Part shown: piece by piece, positions 54,414 to 63,182 of the stretch | Numbering within the stretch: the stretch's first letter is position 1 | How the letters are laid out: each line of letters opens with the position of its first letter | NCBI RefSeq assembly: GCF_009830125.1 | Contig: NZ_WUPT01000002.1 | Location: 248,001-312,000 of the forward strand | Reading direction: 5' to 3' | Length of the DNA stretch: 64,000 bases | From: Kangsaoukella pontilimi | GTDB lineage: Bacteria; Pseudomonadota; Alphaproteobacteria; Rhodobacterales; Rhodobacteraceae | The notes under the pieces: generated by a model | Databases searched by the model: none | Told to the model about the DNA's origin: nothing | What the model saw: the letters and a program-made list of their open reading frames with translations, nothing else | Position numbers and translations under genes: made by a program

Positions 54414-55085
54414 ATGAAAGCTCTGATCGTCTGTTCGGTCCACGCCTTGTGCGATATCTCCGCGCTCGAGCGGACCGCTTGCAACCGCGCCTGTGCGGAA
54501 CACGGCATTCCCGCCATCCTTACAGACAGGGACCATGCGCGCATTCTCACGGAGATGACGATGCTCGAACTGCTCGGTCGGCTGCCTGGTTCGGATGCGC
54601 AACGGGATGCATTGATCGAAACCTATCTGGATATTCTCAACGAAGACATCTGGACCGCGTCGCTTGCCGGACATCAGAGCGTCTTCAACACGCTTTTGGA
54701 GCCGGTGGCGTTCAAGAGGCCCACGGCATTCGTCTCGGACTATCCGATCCTGACCACCAACCTCGTCAGGTCGGCAGCCCTTCTGACCGCCGCATCACGC
54801 CTTGGGCATGTCAGCGCACCGTCCAGCCGGGCGGAGGTGCCAGACGTTGCCGTCGGCTTGACCGCTTCCGCTGCGGCGCTCGGCGTGGCCCACGGTGACG
54901 TCGCGGTTCTGGTCGCGCACCGTCGCGACTTTCTGGCGGCCCGTTCGGTCGGAATGCGGCCGCGCTACGTCGCAGAGGTTCCTCTTGCAGAGCAGCTGGA
55001 ACCTGCTGCTGCCCGGGAGGTCGCGGCTATTACGGAGATGCACGCAATCGGCGTGCCTATCGGTGTGCAGGCTGTTGCCGCCTAG
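54414..55085 (+). CDS. HAD-like protein lacking the catalytic aspartates
   Basis: 223 residues. N-terminal ALIVCSVHALCDISALERT aligns by position with the HAD nucleophile loop DxDGT but reads SVHAL. The segment near the middle (AFVSDYPILTTNLVRSAALL) resembles HAD motif II and the C-terminal VAVLVAHRRDFLAARSVGMRP resembles motif IV, GDxxxD. ATG 54414 has GGAGG five bases upstream. Likely a non-catalytic HAD relative; function unknown. Confidence 0.65.
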   Translation: MKALIVCSVHALCDISALERTACNRACAEHGIPAILTDRDHARILTEMTMLELLGRLPGSDAQRDALIETYLDILNEDIWTASLAGHQSVFNTLLEPVAFKRPTAFVSDYPILTTNLVRSAALLTAASRLGHVSAPSSRAEVPDVAVGLTASAAALGVAHGDVAVLVAHRRDFLAARSVGMRPRYVAEVPLAEQLEPAAAREVAAITEMHAIGVPIGVQAVAA

Positions 55086-55203
55086 GCCCGAGGCCACTCA
55101 GCACCGGGTGAAACGCCTCTTTTGCCAGAACCCTCGTCAAAACGTGTCACAGGACATACTGTCCCCGCAGACAAAACGAATTGCGGGCGCGAGGGGGCGG
55201 CGA

Positions 55204-56088
55204 ATGGACGTATTTGTTGGCGCGCTTCTGCCGCTCGCCGTCGTCGTCATCATGTTCAGCCTCGGCCTTGGGCTGACGGGATCGGACTTTCGGCGCATCG
55301 CAAGGCGGCCCCGGGCGTTTTTCATCGGGGCGCTGAACCAGGTCGTGCTGCTGCCGGTCGTTGGCTACGTCATCATCCTTCTTTTCGGATTCACCGCCGA
55401 GACCGCTGTGGGCATCATGATCCTGGCGGCCTGTCCGGGCGGAGCGGCCAGCAATATCATCACCAAACTGGCGGGCTGGGATGTGGCCCTGTCGGTGACA
55501 CTGACCGCATCTTTCAGCCTGACCTGCGTGCTGACCATCCCCTTCGTGCTCGATTTCGCAGTGGGCGCCTTCATGGGCGAGGCCGCTCCCGATATCGACA
55601 TTCTGTCGACTGCGTTGACGGCCTTTCTTCTAACGGCCTTGCCGATCTCGCTCGGCATGATCTGCAGTGCCGCCGCGCCTTCGGCCACGACGGCGCTCGC
55701 TCCCGGTCTGGGAAGAGTTGCGGTTCTGCTCTTTGCGGGTGTCATCGCAGGTGCGATCTTTTCGAACTGGCAAGTCGTGACCGAAAACTTCGCGAGGCTG
55801 GGGCTGGGGCTGTTCGCGCTCGTTGCTGCGCTTTCGGTCATTGGGTTTGGCCTCTCGCGCCTGCTGAAGGCCAGCGACCGTGAAGCGAAGACGATCGCGA
55901 TTGAGACCGGCGTTCAGAACGGCGCACTGGCGCTGGCCATCGCCGGTTTGCTGGTCGTGAACGGGCCAACGTTCAACGCCTACGCAATTCCCGCAGCGCT
56001 CTACAGCGTCGTCTGGCTGGGAACCGCGCTGCCCGCCTTCCTGCTTCTGGCCCGGTCGTCGCCAGCGAAGATACGCCGCCAGCCCTGA
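55204..56088 (+). CDS. BASS-family (bile acid:sodium symporter-like) transporter
   Basis: 294 residues with nine to ten hydrophobic segments. ACPGGAASNIITKLAGWDVALSVTLT and ETGVQNGALALAI are the two conserved crossover motifs of the bile acid:Na+ symporter family. Transports organic anions, substrate unknown. ATG 55204 is preceded by GGGGGCGG. Confidence 0.9.
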   Translation: MDVFVGALLPLAVVVIMFSLGLGLTGSDFRRIARRPRAFFIGALNQVVLLPVVGYVIILLFGFTAETAVGIMILAACPGGAASNIITKLAGWDVALSVTLTASFSLTCVLTIPFVLDFAVGAFMGEAAPDIDILSTALTAFLLTALPISLGMICSAAAPSATTALAPGLGRVAVLLFAGVIAGAIFSNWQVVTENFARLGLGLFALVAALSVIGFGLSRLLKASDREAKTIAIETGVQNGALALAIAGLLVVNGPTFNAYAIPAALYSVVWLGTALPAFLLLARSSPAKIRRQP

Positions 56089-56096
56089 AAGGGCGA

Positions 56097-58022
56097 TCAG
56101 GCGCGCTTTGAGATGTCGGCGATACCGAGCGTGGCCAGAACCTTTGCCTCGATATGTTCGGCGTTCATGGCGGCCACGTCATACATGTCGCGGGGGCTGG
56201 CCTGATCGATGAATATATCCGGCAGGACCATCGAGCGATATTTGAGCCCGGTGTCGAAGACGCCTTCCTCGGCCAGTAGCTGCGCCACATGGCTGCCGAA
56301 GCCGCCGACCGCGCCCTCCTCGATGGTGATAAGCGCATCGTGATTGGCCGCAAGGTCGAGGATCAGGTCGCGGTCGAGTGGCTTGGCAAAACGCGCATCC
56401 GCCACGGTGGGCTCGATCCCGCGCGCCGACAGCGCTTCTGCGGCGGCTTCGACCTCGCTCAGCCGTGTGCCGAAGGACAGGATCGCGACGCCCTTGCCTT
56501 TGCGGATGATCCGCCCTTTGCCGATTTCCAGAACCTCGCCGCGTTCCGGCATCTCGACGCCGACCCCCTCGCCACGGGGGTAACGGAAGGCGATGGGGCC
56601 GTCGTCGTGTGCCACCGCCGTGGCGACCATGTGGACCAGCTCTGCCTCGTCCGCTGCCGCCATCACCACCATGCCGGGCAGGTTCGCCATGAAGGCCACG
56701 TCGAAGGCGCCCGCATGGGTCGCGCCGTCGGCGCCGACAAGGCCTGCGCGGTCGATAGCGAAACGCACGGGCAGGCGCTGCAGCGCGACGTCGTGCACCA
56801 CCTGATCGTAGCCGCGCTGCAGGAAGGTCGAATAGATCGCAGCGAACGGCTTCATGCCCCCGGCGGCCAGACCTGCGGCGAAGGTCACACCGTGCTGCTC
56901 GGCGATTCCGACGTCGAAGCAGCGCGCGGGGAAGCGCTCGGCGAAAAGGTTAAGTCCCGTGCCGTCCGGCATTGCAGCAGTCACGGCAACGACCTTGTCA
57001 TCCCGCGTCGCTTCGTCGATCAGCGCCTCGGCGAAGACCTTGGTGTAGGAGGGCGCATTCGACGGTGCCTTTTTCTGCTCGCCGGTCACGACGTTGAATT
57101 TCGAGACGCCATGCCCCTTGTCGCGAGCCGCTTCGGCGGGGCCATAGCCCTTGCCCTTCTTGGTGATGGCGTGGATCAGGATCGGCCCGGTCGCGCGTGC
57201 CTTGACGGTGCGCAGGACCGGCAGCAACTGATCCAGATCGTGACCGTCGATGGGGCCCACATAGCTGAAGCCCAACTCCTCGAAGAGCGTGCCACCCACG
57301 ACGGTGTGCTTGAGCAGATCCTTGGCGCGTTTCGCCCCTTCACGGAAGGGTTCGGGCAAAAGCCCGACCGCGCCCTTGGCCGCCGCCTTGAACTCCTGAA
57401 ACGGATCGCCCGCATAGAGCCGCGACAGGTAGGACGACATCGCGCCCGTGGGTGGTGCGATAGACATCTCGTTGTCATTCAGAATGACGATGAGCCGCTT
57501 CTTCAGGTGGCCCGCGTTGTTCATCGCCTCATAGGCCATGCCCGCGCTGATCGCCCCGTCACCGATGACGGCAATGGCGTCGCCCAGCCCGCTCTCGGTC
57601 GTGCCGCCAAGATCGCGCGCCACTGCAAAGCCGAGCGCCGCCGAGATCGAGGTCGAGGAATGGGCGGCGCCGAACGGGTCGAATGGGCTTTCGGACCGCT
57701 TGGTAAAGCCCGACAAACCGTCCTTCATCCTGAGCGTCCGGATCCTGTCGCGACGGCCGGTCAGAATCTTGTGCGGATAGCACTGGTGGCTGACATCCCA
57801 GATCAGCTTGTCCTTGGGCGTGTCGAAGACCGCGTGAAGCGCCACCGTCAGCTCGACCACACCCAGACCCGCGCCAAGGTGCCCGCCCGTTTCGCTGACC
57901 GCACTGATCGTCTCCGCGCGCAGCTCGTCGGCCAGCCGCTTCAGCTCGGCGTCGCTCAGCCGTTTCATGTCGGCGGGGACGTTGACCCGGTCCAGGATCG
58001 GGGTGGTCGGGCGGTCGGACAT
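56097..58022 (-). CDS. dxs: 1-deoxy-D-xylulose-5-phosphate synthase
   Basis: First enzyme of the MEP isoprenoid pathway: pyruvate plus glyceraldehyde-3-phosphate, TPP-dependent. 641 residues with [18 protein letters not shown] (TPP motif), [15 protein letters not shown], and the transketolase C-terminal [12 protein letters not shown]. Follows ispA by 15 bases, completing an isoprenoid operon. Confidence 0.98.
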   Translation of the reverse strand: MSDRPTTPILDRVNVPADMKRLSDAELKRLADELRAETISAVSETGGHLGAGLGVVELTVALHAVFDTPKDKLIWDVSHQCYPHKILTGRRDRIRTLRMKDGLSGFTKRSESPFDPFGAAHSSTSISAALGFAVARDLGGTTESGLGDAIAVIGDGAISAGMAYEAMNNAGHLKKRLIVILNDNEMSIAPPTGAMSSYLSRLYAGDPFQEFKAAAKGAVGLLPEPFREGAKRAKDLLKHTVVGGTLFEELGFSYVGPIDGHDLDQLLPVLRTVKARATGPILIHAITKKGKGYGPAEAARDKGHGVSKFNVVTGEQKKAPSNAPSYTKVFAEALIDEATRDDKVVAVTAAMPDGTGLNLFAERFPARCFDVGIAEQHGVTFAAGLAAGGMKPFAAIYSTFLQRGYDQVVHDVALQRLPVRFAIDRAGLVGADGATHAGAFDVAFMANLPGMVVMAAADEAELVHMVATAVAHDDGPIAFRYPRGEGVGVEMPERGEVLEIGKGRIIRKGKGVAILSFGTRLSEVEAAAEALSARGIEPTVADARFAKPLDRDLILDLAANHDALITIEEGAVGGFGSHVAQLLAEEGVFDTGLKYRSMVLPDIFIDQASPRDMYDVAAMNAEHIEAKVLATLGIADISKRA

Positions 58023-58036
58023 GGTGCCTCCGGGCG

Positions 58037-58906
58037 TCAGAAGTCTCGCGAGATAACGAAGCGCGCCGCATCGCGCAAGTTGTCGGCTTTATCGTCATAT
58101 AGGGACAATGCGTTAACGGCCTCTGCGACCAGTTCGCGCGCCCGTTCCCGCGCGCCCTCCAGACCGAGCAGCGACACGAACGTCGCCTTGCCCGCCTCGG
58201 CATCCTTCTGCAGACGCTTGCCGGCCTTCGCCTCGTCGCCTGTCTCGTCGAGGATGTCATCCGCGATCTGAAACGCCAGACCAAGCGCGGTGGCATAGCG
58301 GGTAAGCGGCGCGGGATCGGCCCCGGCAAGGATCGCGCCCGCCTCCGCCGACCAGCGGATGAGCGCTCCGGTCTTGTTGGCCTGAAGCGCGGTAATCTCG
58401 TCCAGCGTCAGCATCCGGCCGGCGCTTTCGGCGGCGATGTCCTGCGCCTGACCCAGCACCATCCCCTCGGCGCCCGATGCCACCGCCAGAGAGCGGATCA
58501 GCGCGATACGGGTGGCGGCGTCCCCGACCGGGTCTCGCGCCAGAAGCTCGAAGGCGAACGTCTGAAGCGCATCGCCTACAAGGATCGCGGTCGCCTCGTC
58601 CCACTTCTTGTGAACCGTCGGCTGGCCGCGGCGGAGGTCGTCATCATCCATCGCGGGCAGGTCGTCATGGACAAGCGAATAGGCGTGAAGACATTCGATC
58701 GCCGCGGCCGCCAGCAAGTGTCCCTCGCGAGGACCCTCGAACAGTTGTGCTGCCGTGCATACCAGAAAGCCGCGAAGACGCTTTCCGCCGCCTGTGGCAT
58801 AGCGCATTCCCTCGGTCACCGGACCCGGCGGCAATGGTTCCATCTCCGCCCTGAGCGCCGCACCGATGCGAGACGCCCTTGCCGTCAATGCGTCTTCGAA
58901 ACTCAC
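58037..58906 (-). CDS. ispA: Farnesyl/geranylgeranyl diphosphate synthase
   Basis: 289-residue prenyltransferase. First Asp-rich motif [17 protein letters not shown] and second [13 protein letters not shown]. Makes farnesyl diphosphate for quinones, hopanoids or carotenoids. Overlaps xseB by four bases. Confidence 0.95.
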   Translation of the reverse strand: MSFEDALTARASRIGAALRAEMEPLPPGPVTEGMRYATGGGKRLRGFLVCTAAQLFEGPREGHLLAAAAIECLHAYSLVHDDLPAMDDDDLRRGQPTVHKKWDEATAILVGDALQTFAFELLARDPVGDAATRIALIRSLAVASGAEGMVLGQAQDIAAESAGRMLTLDEITALQANKTGALIRWSAEAGAILAGADPAPLTRYATALGLAFQIADDILDETGDEAKAGKRLQKDAEAGKATFVSLLGLEGARERARELVAEAVNALSLYDDKADNLRDAARFVISRDF

Positions 58907-59145
58907 TCGGGGTCGACCGGCGTGGTCCCCGTGGGCTTGCCCTCGCCGTCAAGCGTGATCTGAGCGACCTTCTCTTCGGCTTCGCGCAGCTTCGCCTGGC
59001 AATGGGCCTTCAACGCCGCGCCGCGTTCGTAAAGCGAGATCGACTCCTCAAGCGGCACGTCGCCCGATTCCAGCCGGTTGACCACGGCCTCGAGCGCCTT
59101 CATCGCCTCTTCGAAACTCATCTCTCCGACGCTCTTTTCGCTCAT
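58903..59145 (-). CDS. xseB: Exodeoxyribonuclease VII small subunit
   Basis: 80 residues with the family core SFEEAMKALEAVVNRLESGDVPLEESISLYERG. Pairs with XseA (not in window) for single-strand exonuclease activity. Seven bases after the deacetylase gene; ATGA overlap to ispA. Confidence 0.96.
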   Translation of the reverse strand: MSEKSVGEMSFEEAMKALEAVVNRLESGDVPLEESISLYERGAALKAHCQAKLREAEEKVAQITLDGEGKPTGTTPVDPE

Positions 59146-59151
59146 CGTCCG

Positions 59152-60075
59152 TCACTCCATCAACGCGGCTACGTGGGCGGCCGTGCTCGCCGCCAGCGCA
59201 TCAAGATCATAGCCACCTTCCAGTGTCGAGACCACGCGCCCGCCTGCATGGGCGTCGGCAACCTCGCGGATGGCGCGGGTCAGCCAGACGAAATCCTCCT
59301 CGACCCAGTTCAGGTTCGCCAGGGGGTCGGCGGCATGGGCATCGAACCCGGCCGAGATGATGATCAGCTCGGGCGCGAAGTCATCGACTGCGGGCAGGAT
59401 CTGGTCGGCCCATGCCCGGCGCATCTCCGTCCCGCCGCTCATCGGGGGCAGGGGCGCATTGATGACGTTGTCATGGGCGCCGGTTTCATGGGCCGCGCCG
59501 GTCCCCGGCCAGAGCGGCATCTGGTGCGACGAGACGAAGAGGCTGCGCGCCTCATCCCAGAGCAGCGCCTGGGTCCCGTTGCCGTGATGTACGTCGAAAT
59601 CCAGAACCGCGACACGGGACAGCCCGTGATGATCCAGCGCCCGCTTGGCCCCGATGGCCGCTGTCCCGAACAGGCAGAAGCCCATGGGCGTCTCGGCCTC
59701 GGCGTGATGACCCGGCGGGCGCATGGCGACAAAGGCAGTCCGGTCTTCGCCCGCCAGCACCGCATCGACTGCTGCGGCGATGCCGCCCACTGCCCGCAAG
59801 GCCGCTTCCAGCGACCCCGGCGAAACATGGGTGTCCGCGTCGAGCGGGCGGTAGCCACTCTCGGGGATCGCCGCCTCGATCCGCGCGACATAACGCTCGG
59901 GGTGGCAGCGCAGAACCTCGGCCCGGTCTGCAACGGGTGCTTCGCGACGGTCGAGGGCATCGAACGCGGAGGCCGACAAAGCACTCCGGATTGCCTTGAT
60001 CCGGTCAACCCGTTCGGGATGTCCGGGCGGGGTGACATGGGACAGCGCCGCATCGTGTTCATAAAGAATGGTCAT
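59152..60075 (-). CDS. Histone deacetylase-family protein (acetylpolyamine amidohydrolase-like)
   Basis: 307-residue zinc deacetylase: RPPGHHAEAETPMGFC, DFDVHHGNGTQ, SAGFDAHAADPL and EGGYDL are the catalytic and metal motifs. The bacterial relatives act on acetylpolyamines or acetoin-like amides. First gene of an operon with xseB, ispA and dxs, a known Rhodobacterales order. Start ATG 60075. Confidence 0.93.
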   Translation of the reverse strand: MTILYEHDAALSHVTPPGHPERVDRIKAIRSALSASAFDALDRREAPVADRAEVLRCHPERYVARIEAAIPESGYRPLDADTHVSPGSLEAALRAVGGIAAAVDAVLAGEDRTAFVAMRPPGHHAEAETPMGFCLFGTAAIGAKRALDHHGLSRVAVLDFDVHHGNGTQALLWDEARSLFVSSHQMPLWPGTGAAHETGAHDNVINAPLPPMSGGTEMRRAWADQILPAVDDFAPELIIISAGFDAHAADPLANLNWVEEDFVWLTRAIREVADAHAGGRVVSTLEGGYDLDALAASTAAHVAALME

Positions 60076-60120
60076 GGAAGAGACGTCGCAAATCTCGCGC
60101 CTCCCTGCAACATTATCGGC

Positions 60121-60160
60121 CTTCAAATATCTCGGGGGGTCTGGGGGGCGGCGCCCCCCA
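60121..60160 (-). repeat. Intergenic double-hairpin repeat, variant copy F
   Basis: GGGGGGCGCCGCCCCCC (60159-60143) followed by ACCCCCCGAGATATTTGAAG. Lacks the second hairpin; related to C1. Between petR 3' end and the deacetylase 5' end. Confidence 0.6.
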
Positions 60161-60189
60161 GCCGCTCGACGGCGCCAGCCGGCGAAAAC

Positions 60190-60897
60190 TCAGTCATGGG
60201 CCAGCATGTATCCCGCCCCGCGCACGGTCTGAAGATAGCGCGGCTGCTTCGGGTCGGCTTCCAGCTTGCGCCTCAGCCGTGTGATCTGCACGTCCACGGC
60301 GCGTTCCTGCGCCTGGCCGCCGTCACGGCCCAGTTCTTCGACCAGTTCGGAGCGCGAGAAGGGCGCGCCCGGCCGGGTCGCGAAGATCCGCATGAGCTGC
60401 GACTCGGTTGCGGTCAGGCGTACGGGCGCGTCGCCCTCCCAGAGGGTGCCTTTCTCGACATCGTAGCGATAGGGGCCAAGGCCAAGCACCTTCGGTGTGA
60501 CCTCTACGGCTTCGGCCTGCGGGACGCGGCGCAGGATCGAGTTGATGCGGAGCAGCAGTTCTTTCGGCTCGAACGGCTTGGCCAGGTAATCGTCCGCCCC
60601 GGCCTCGAGACCGCGTATCCGGTCTTCGGTGTCGCCCTTGGCCGTCAGAAGAAGGATCGGAAGGTTTCGTGCCGCGCGCAAACGCTGACAGAAACTGACC
60701 CCGTCCTCGCCCGGCATCATCACGTCCAGGATCACCATATCGAAATCGAGCCCGGACAGGATGCGGTCGGCATGGGCCGCGTCGCGCGCGGCAGACACCA
60801 GGAAACCGTTCCGGATCAGGAATTTTTGCAGAAGGCCGCGGATACGCTCGTCGTCGTCGACGATCAGAAGATGGGCGTCCGAGATCATGTCAACCAT
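60190..60897 (-). CDS. petR: Response regulator PetR
   Basis: OmpR-family two-component regulator, 235 residues. Acidic pocket DDD (14-16), phosphoacceptor Asp58 in VILDVMMPGEDG, Lys in DYLAKPFEP, and a winged-helix C-terminus (VDVQITRLRRKLEADPKQPRYL). In Rhodobacter petP-petR precede petABC; here they do not. Start 60897 overlaps petP by eight bases; ATGs at 60888 and 60915 are alternatives. Confidence 0.9.
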   Translation of the reverse strand: MVDMISDAHLLIVDDDERIRGLLQKFLIRNGFLVSAARDAAHADRILSGLDFDMVILDVMMPGEDGVSFCQRLRAARNLPILLLTAKGDTEDRIRGLEAGADDYLAKPFEPKELLLRINSILRRVPQAEAVEVTPKVLGLGPYRYDVEKGTLWEGDAPVRLTATESQLMRIFATRPGAPFSRSELVEELGRDGGQAQERAVDVQITRLRRKLEADPKQPRYLQTVRGAGYMLAHD

Positions 60898-61393
60898 TGT
60901 CCATAAGCCGCGCATAGTGGCGGCGCATGTCGTTATCCATCATCGCTTCCAGAACCTGACGAAAGCCAGATACGGCTTCGGGTCCGGCCTGACGGAAGGC
61001 CCCGCGCATTCGCGCGCGCTGCGCCGTGGAGAGCTCGGCCTCGAGCGCCTCGCCCGTCTCGGTCAGGTAAAGATGGCGTTCGCGCTTGTCGCGGGACCCG
61101 ACACGGCTTTCCACCAGCCCGTCCTCGATCAGGGTGCGCAGCACGCGGTTCAATGATTGTTTGGTGACGCCCAGGATGGACAGAAGGTTGTTCACCGTCG
61201 TGCCGGGCGCCCGGTTGATGAAATGGATCGCCCGATGATGCGCGCGGCCATAGCCTTTTTCGGCCAGAATACGGTCGGGATCGGCGGTGAATCCGCGATA
61301 GGCGAAAAACATGGCCTCGATCCCTTTTCTGAGCTGGTCGTCCGTCAGAAAGAGCAGGCTCTCTCCCCCCGGGCCGGTTTGTCCCTCGGCCAT
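60890..61393 (-). CDS. petP: MarR-family regulator PetP
   Basis: 167 residues with a winged HTH: VNNLLSILGVTKQSLNRVLRTLIEDGLVESRVGSRDKRERHLYLT. Partner of PetR, overlapping start/stop. Not a kinase despite being paired with a response regulator. A perfect palindrome at 61434-61452 upstream could be its operator. Confidence 0.92.
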   Translation of the reverse strand: MAEGQTGPGGESLLFLTDDQLRKGIEAMFFAYRGFTADPDRILAEKGYGRAHHRAIHFINRAPGTTVNNLLSILGVTKQSLNRVLRTLIEDGLVESRVGSRDKRERHLYLTETGEALEAELSTAQRARMRGAFRQAGPEAVSGFRQVLEAMMDNDMRRHYARLMDNG

Positions 61394-61433
61394 TGTGCGT
61401 CTTTGTCCCTCGGTTCTGTTTTGCTCGAGTTTA

Positions 61434-61452
61434 TGTCAGCCTTGTTGACATT
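61434..61452. promoter_or_regulatory. Palindrome ATGTCA-N7-TGACAT between petP and ilvE
   Basis: Perfect 6-base arms with a 7-base centre, 41 bases before the petP ATG and 92 bases before ilvE. MarR proteins bind such inverted repeats. Confidence 0.5.
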
Positions 61453-61543
61453 CCAAGAATCAATTGTTAGCGATGCTCGAATTTTCCGCAACAAAATGTC
61501 CGATGCGGAACTATTTGGGCAACTTTTGAAAACGGAGGCCGCT

Positions 61544-62413
61544 ATGGCTGGCGCTTACGACGATCGCGACGGTTTGATCTGGATGGATGGCAAGATGGTG
61601 CCGTGGCGCGACTCCAAGGTGCATATCCTGACCCATGCGTTGCACTACGCTTCGTCGGTCTTCGAGGGCGAGCGCGCCTATAACGGCAAGATCTTCGAAT
61701 CCCGCAAGCATTCGGAGCGTCTGCACTTTTCGGCCGGACAACTCGATTTCGAAATTCCCTTTACGGTCGACGAGATCGAGGCGGCGAAGGTGCAGGTACT
61801 GGCCGAGAACGGATTCACCGATGCCTATGTGCGTGCCGTTGCCTGGCGCGGCGCGGGCGAGGATATGGGTGTAGCGTCTGCCCGGAACCCTGTCCGTCTC
61901 GCCATCGCCGCCTGGGAATGGGGTGCCTATTACGGCGATGCCAAAATGAAGGGTGCCAAGCTCGACATCTCGAAATGGAAGCGGCCCTCACCCGAGACGA
62001 TCCCGAGCCACGCCAAGGCCGCCGGTCTCTACATGATCTGCACGCTGTCGAAACATACCGCCGAGGCGAAGGGCTGTTCGGACGCGATGATGTTTGACTA
62101 TCGCGGCTACGTGGCCGAGGCGACCGGCGCCAACATCTTCTTCGTGAAGGACGGCGAGGTGCACACGCCGCTTCCCGACTGCTTCCTGAACGGCATCACC
62201 CGCCAGACCGTTGTCGGTATGCTGAAGGATCGCCAGATCAAGGTGCATGAGCGCCATATCATGCCGGAAGAACTTGAAGGCTTTCAGCAGTGCTGGCTGA
62301 CCGGCACCGCCGCCGAGGTCACCCCAGTCGGTCAGATCGGCGACTACAATTTCGAGGTTGGCGCCATGGCCCGCGGCATTGCCGAGGACTACGAGAAGCT
62401 GGTCAGAAGCTGA
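61544..62413 (+). CDS. ilvE: Branched-chain amino acid aminotransferase
   Basis: 289 residues, PLP class IV. LHYASSVFEGERAYNGKIF, the cofactor region FDYRGYVAEATGANIFFV, and LNGITRQTVVGMLKD. ATG 61544 has GGAGG five bases upstream; the long upstream frame (to 61157) is antisense to petP. Interconverts Val/Leu/Ile with their keto acids. Confidence 0.96.
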   Translation: MAGAYDDRDGLIWMDGKMVPWRDSKVHILTHALHYASSVFEGERAYNGKIFESRKHSERLHFSAGQLDFEIPFTVDEIEAAKVQVLAENGFTDAYVRAVAWRGAGEDMGVASARNPVRLAIAAWEWGAYYGDAKMKGAKLDISKWKRPSPETIPSHAKAAGLYMICTLSKHTAEAKGCSDAMMFDYRGYVAEATGANIFFVKDGEVHTPLPDCFLNGITRQTVVGMLKDRQIKVHERHIMPEELEGFQQCWLTGTAAEVTPVGQIGDYNFEVGAMARGIAEDYEKLVRS

Positions 62414-62417
62414 TTTC

Positions 62418-63182
62418 GTGTTATCTTTCAAGGCGAGGGGATGGGGGCCTCTCGTCTTGCTTGATGTGTTTTCCGATCTGGCGCGGTTGTCGCGCACCCT
62501 TTTCCTGAGACAACCGGCCCTATCAGGGCTGGTGTTCTTTCTTGCGGCGGATCTGTTCTTCATCCTTCTGCACACCAGCTATCTCGACATCGGGATGTCG
62601 TCTCACAACATGGCCTGGCTTTCCGAAAGCCTGGGTGCGCCCCTCGGCCTTGCGGCGTTCTACACGGCCGGGAAATATGCCGTCATCTGTGGCCTCTTCA
62701 TCGTTTCAGCCCTCGTCACCCGAAGAGTTATCTTCGCGGCGCTGACGGTCGCGATCGCCGCGATCGCGCTGGACGACATGCTGGAACTGCACGAAACGGT
62801 CGGGATGCTTGTCTCGGAGAGCTGGCTGAATTTCGCGCCCGGCCCGCTGAGGTCTCAGGACCTGGGCGAACTGATCGGCTTCGCGATGCTTGCAGTCATT
62901 GCCGGCGCGCCGCTTCTAATGGCGTGGCTGCGCGCCGATCGTTCGGAAAGACTCTACATCGTCCTCGCATTGGTCTTCATCGCGTCGGCAGCCTTCTGCG
63001 CGGTTGTGATCGACGTGCTGCACCAGGCTGCGTCAACTCTGTTCGGCAAGGACTCGTTTATCTCCGAGGCCCTCTTCATTGCAGAAGACGGGGGCGAAAT
63101 GATCGCGATTTCCTTCCTCGCCGGTCTTGCTCTTGCCGCGTTTCCGGCCGGCATCGAAAGGACCGTCAGCCGTACTTCGTGA
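62418..63182 (+). CDS. Multipass membrane protein of unknown function
   Basis: About 254 residues, five to six hydrophobic segments (LSGLVFFLAADLFFILLH, LGAPLGLAAFYTAGKYAVIC, FAALTVAIAAIALDDMLEL, LIVLALVFIASAAFCAVVID). The ALDDMLELHE and ALFIAEDGGEMIAI acidic motifs are conserved-looking. Start uncertain: GTG 62418, or TTG/GTG near 62457-62466. Five bases after ilvE, so likely co-transcribed. Converges with the last gene. Confidence 0.7.
   Translation: MLSFKARGWGPLVLLDVFSDLARLSRTLFLRQPALSGLVFFLAADLFFILLHTSYLDIGMSSHNMAWLSESLGAPLGLAAFYTAGKYAVICGLFIVSALVTRRVIFAALTVAIAAIALDDMLELHETVGMLVSESWLNFAPGPLRSQDLGELIGFAMLAVIAGAPLLMAWLRADRSERLYIVLALVFIASAAFCAVVIDVLHQAASTLFGKDSFISEALFIAEDGGEMIAISFLAGLALAAFPAGIERTVSRTS

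Noticed and set aside
56289-58271. 660-residue plus-strand frame opposite dxs
   Set aside because: No signature motifs. dxs on the minus strand is unambiguous.
58879-60906. 675-residue plus-strand frame across ispA, xseB, deacetylase and petR
   Set aside because: Crosses four well-identified minus-strand genes and an intergenic repeat.
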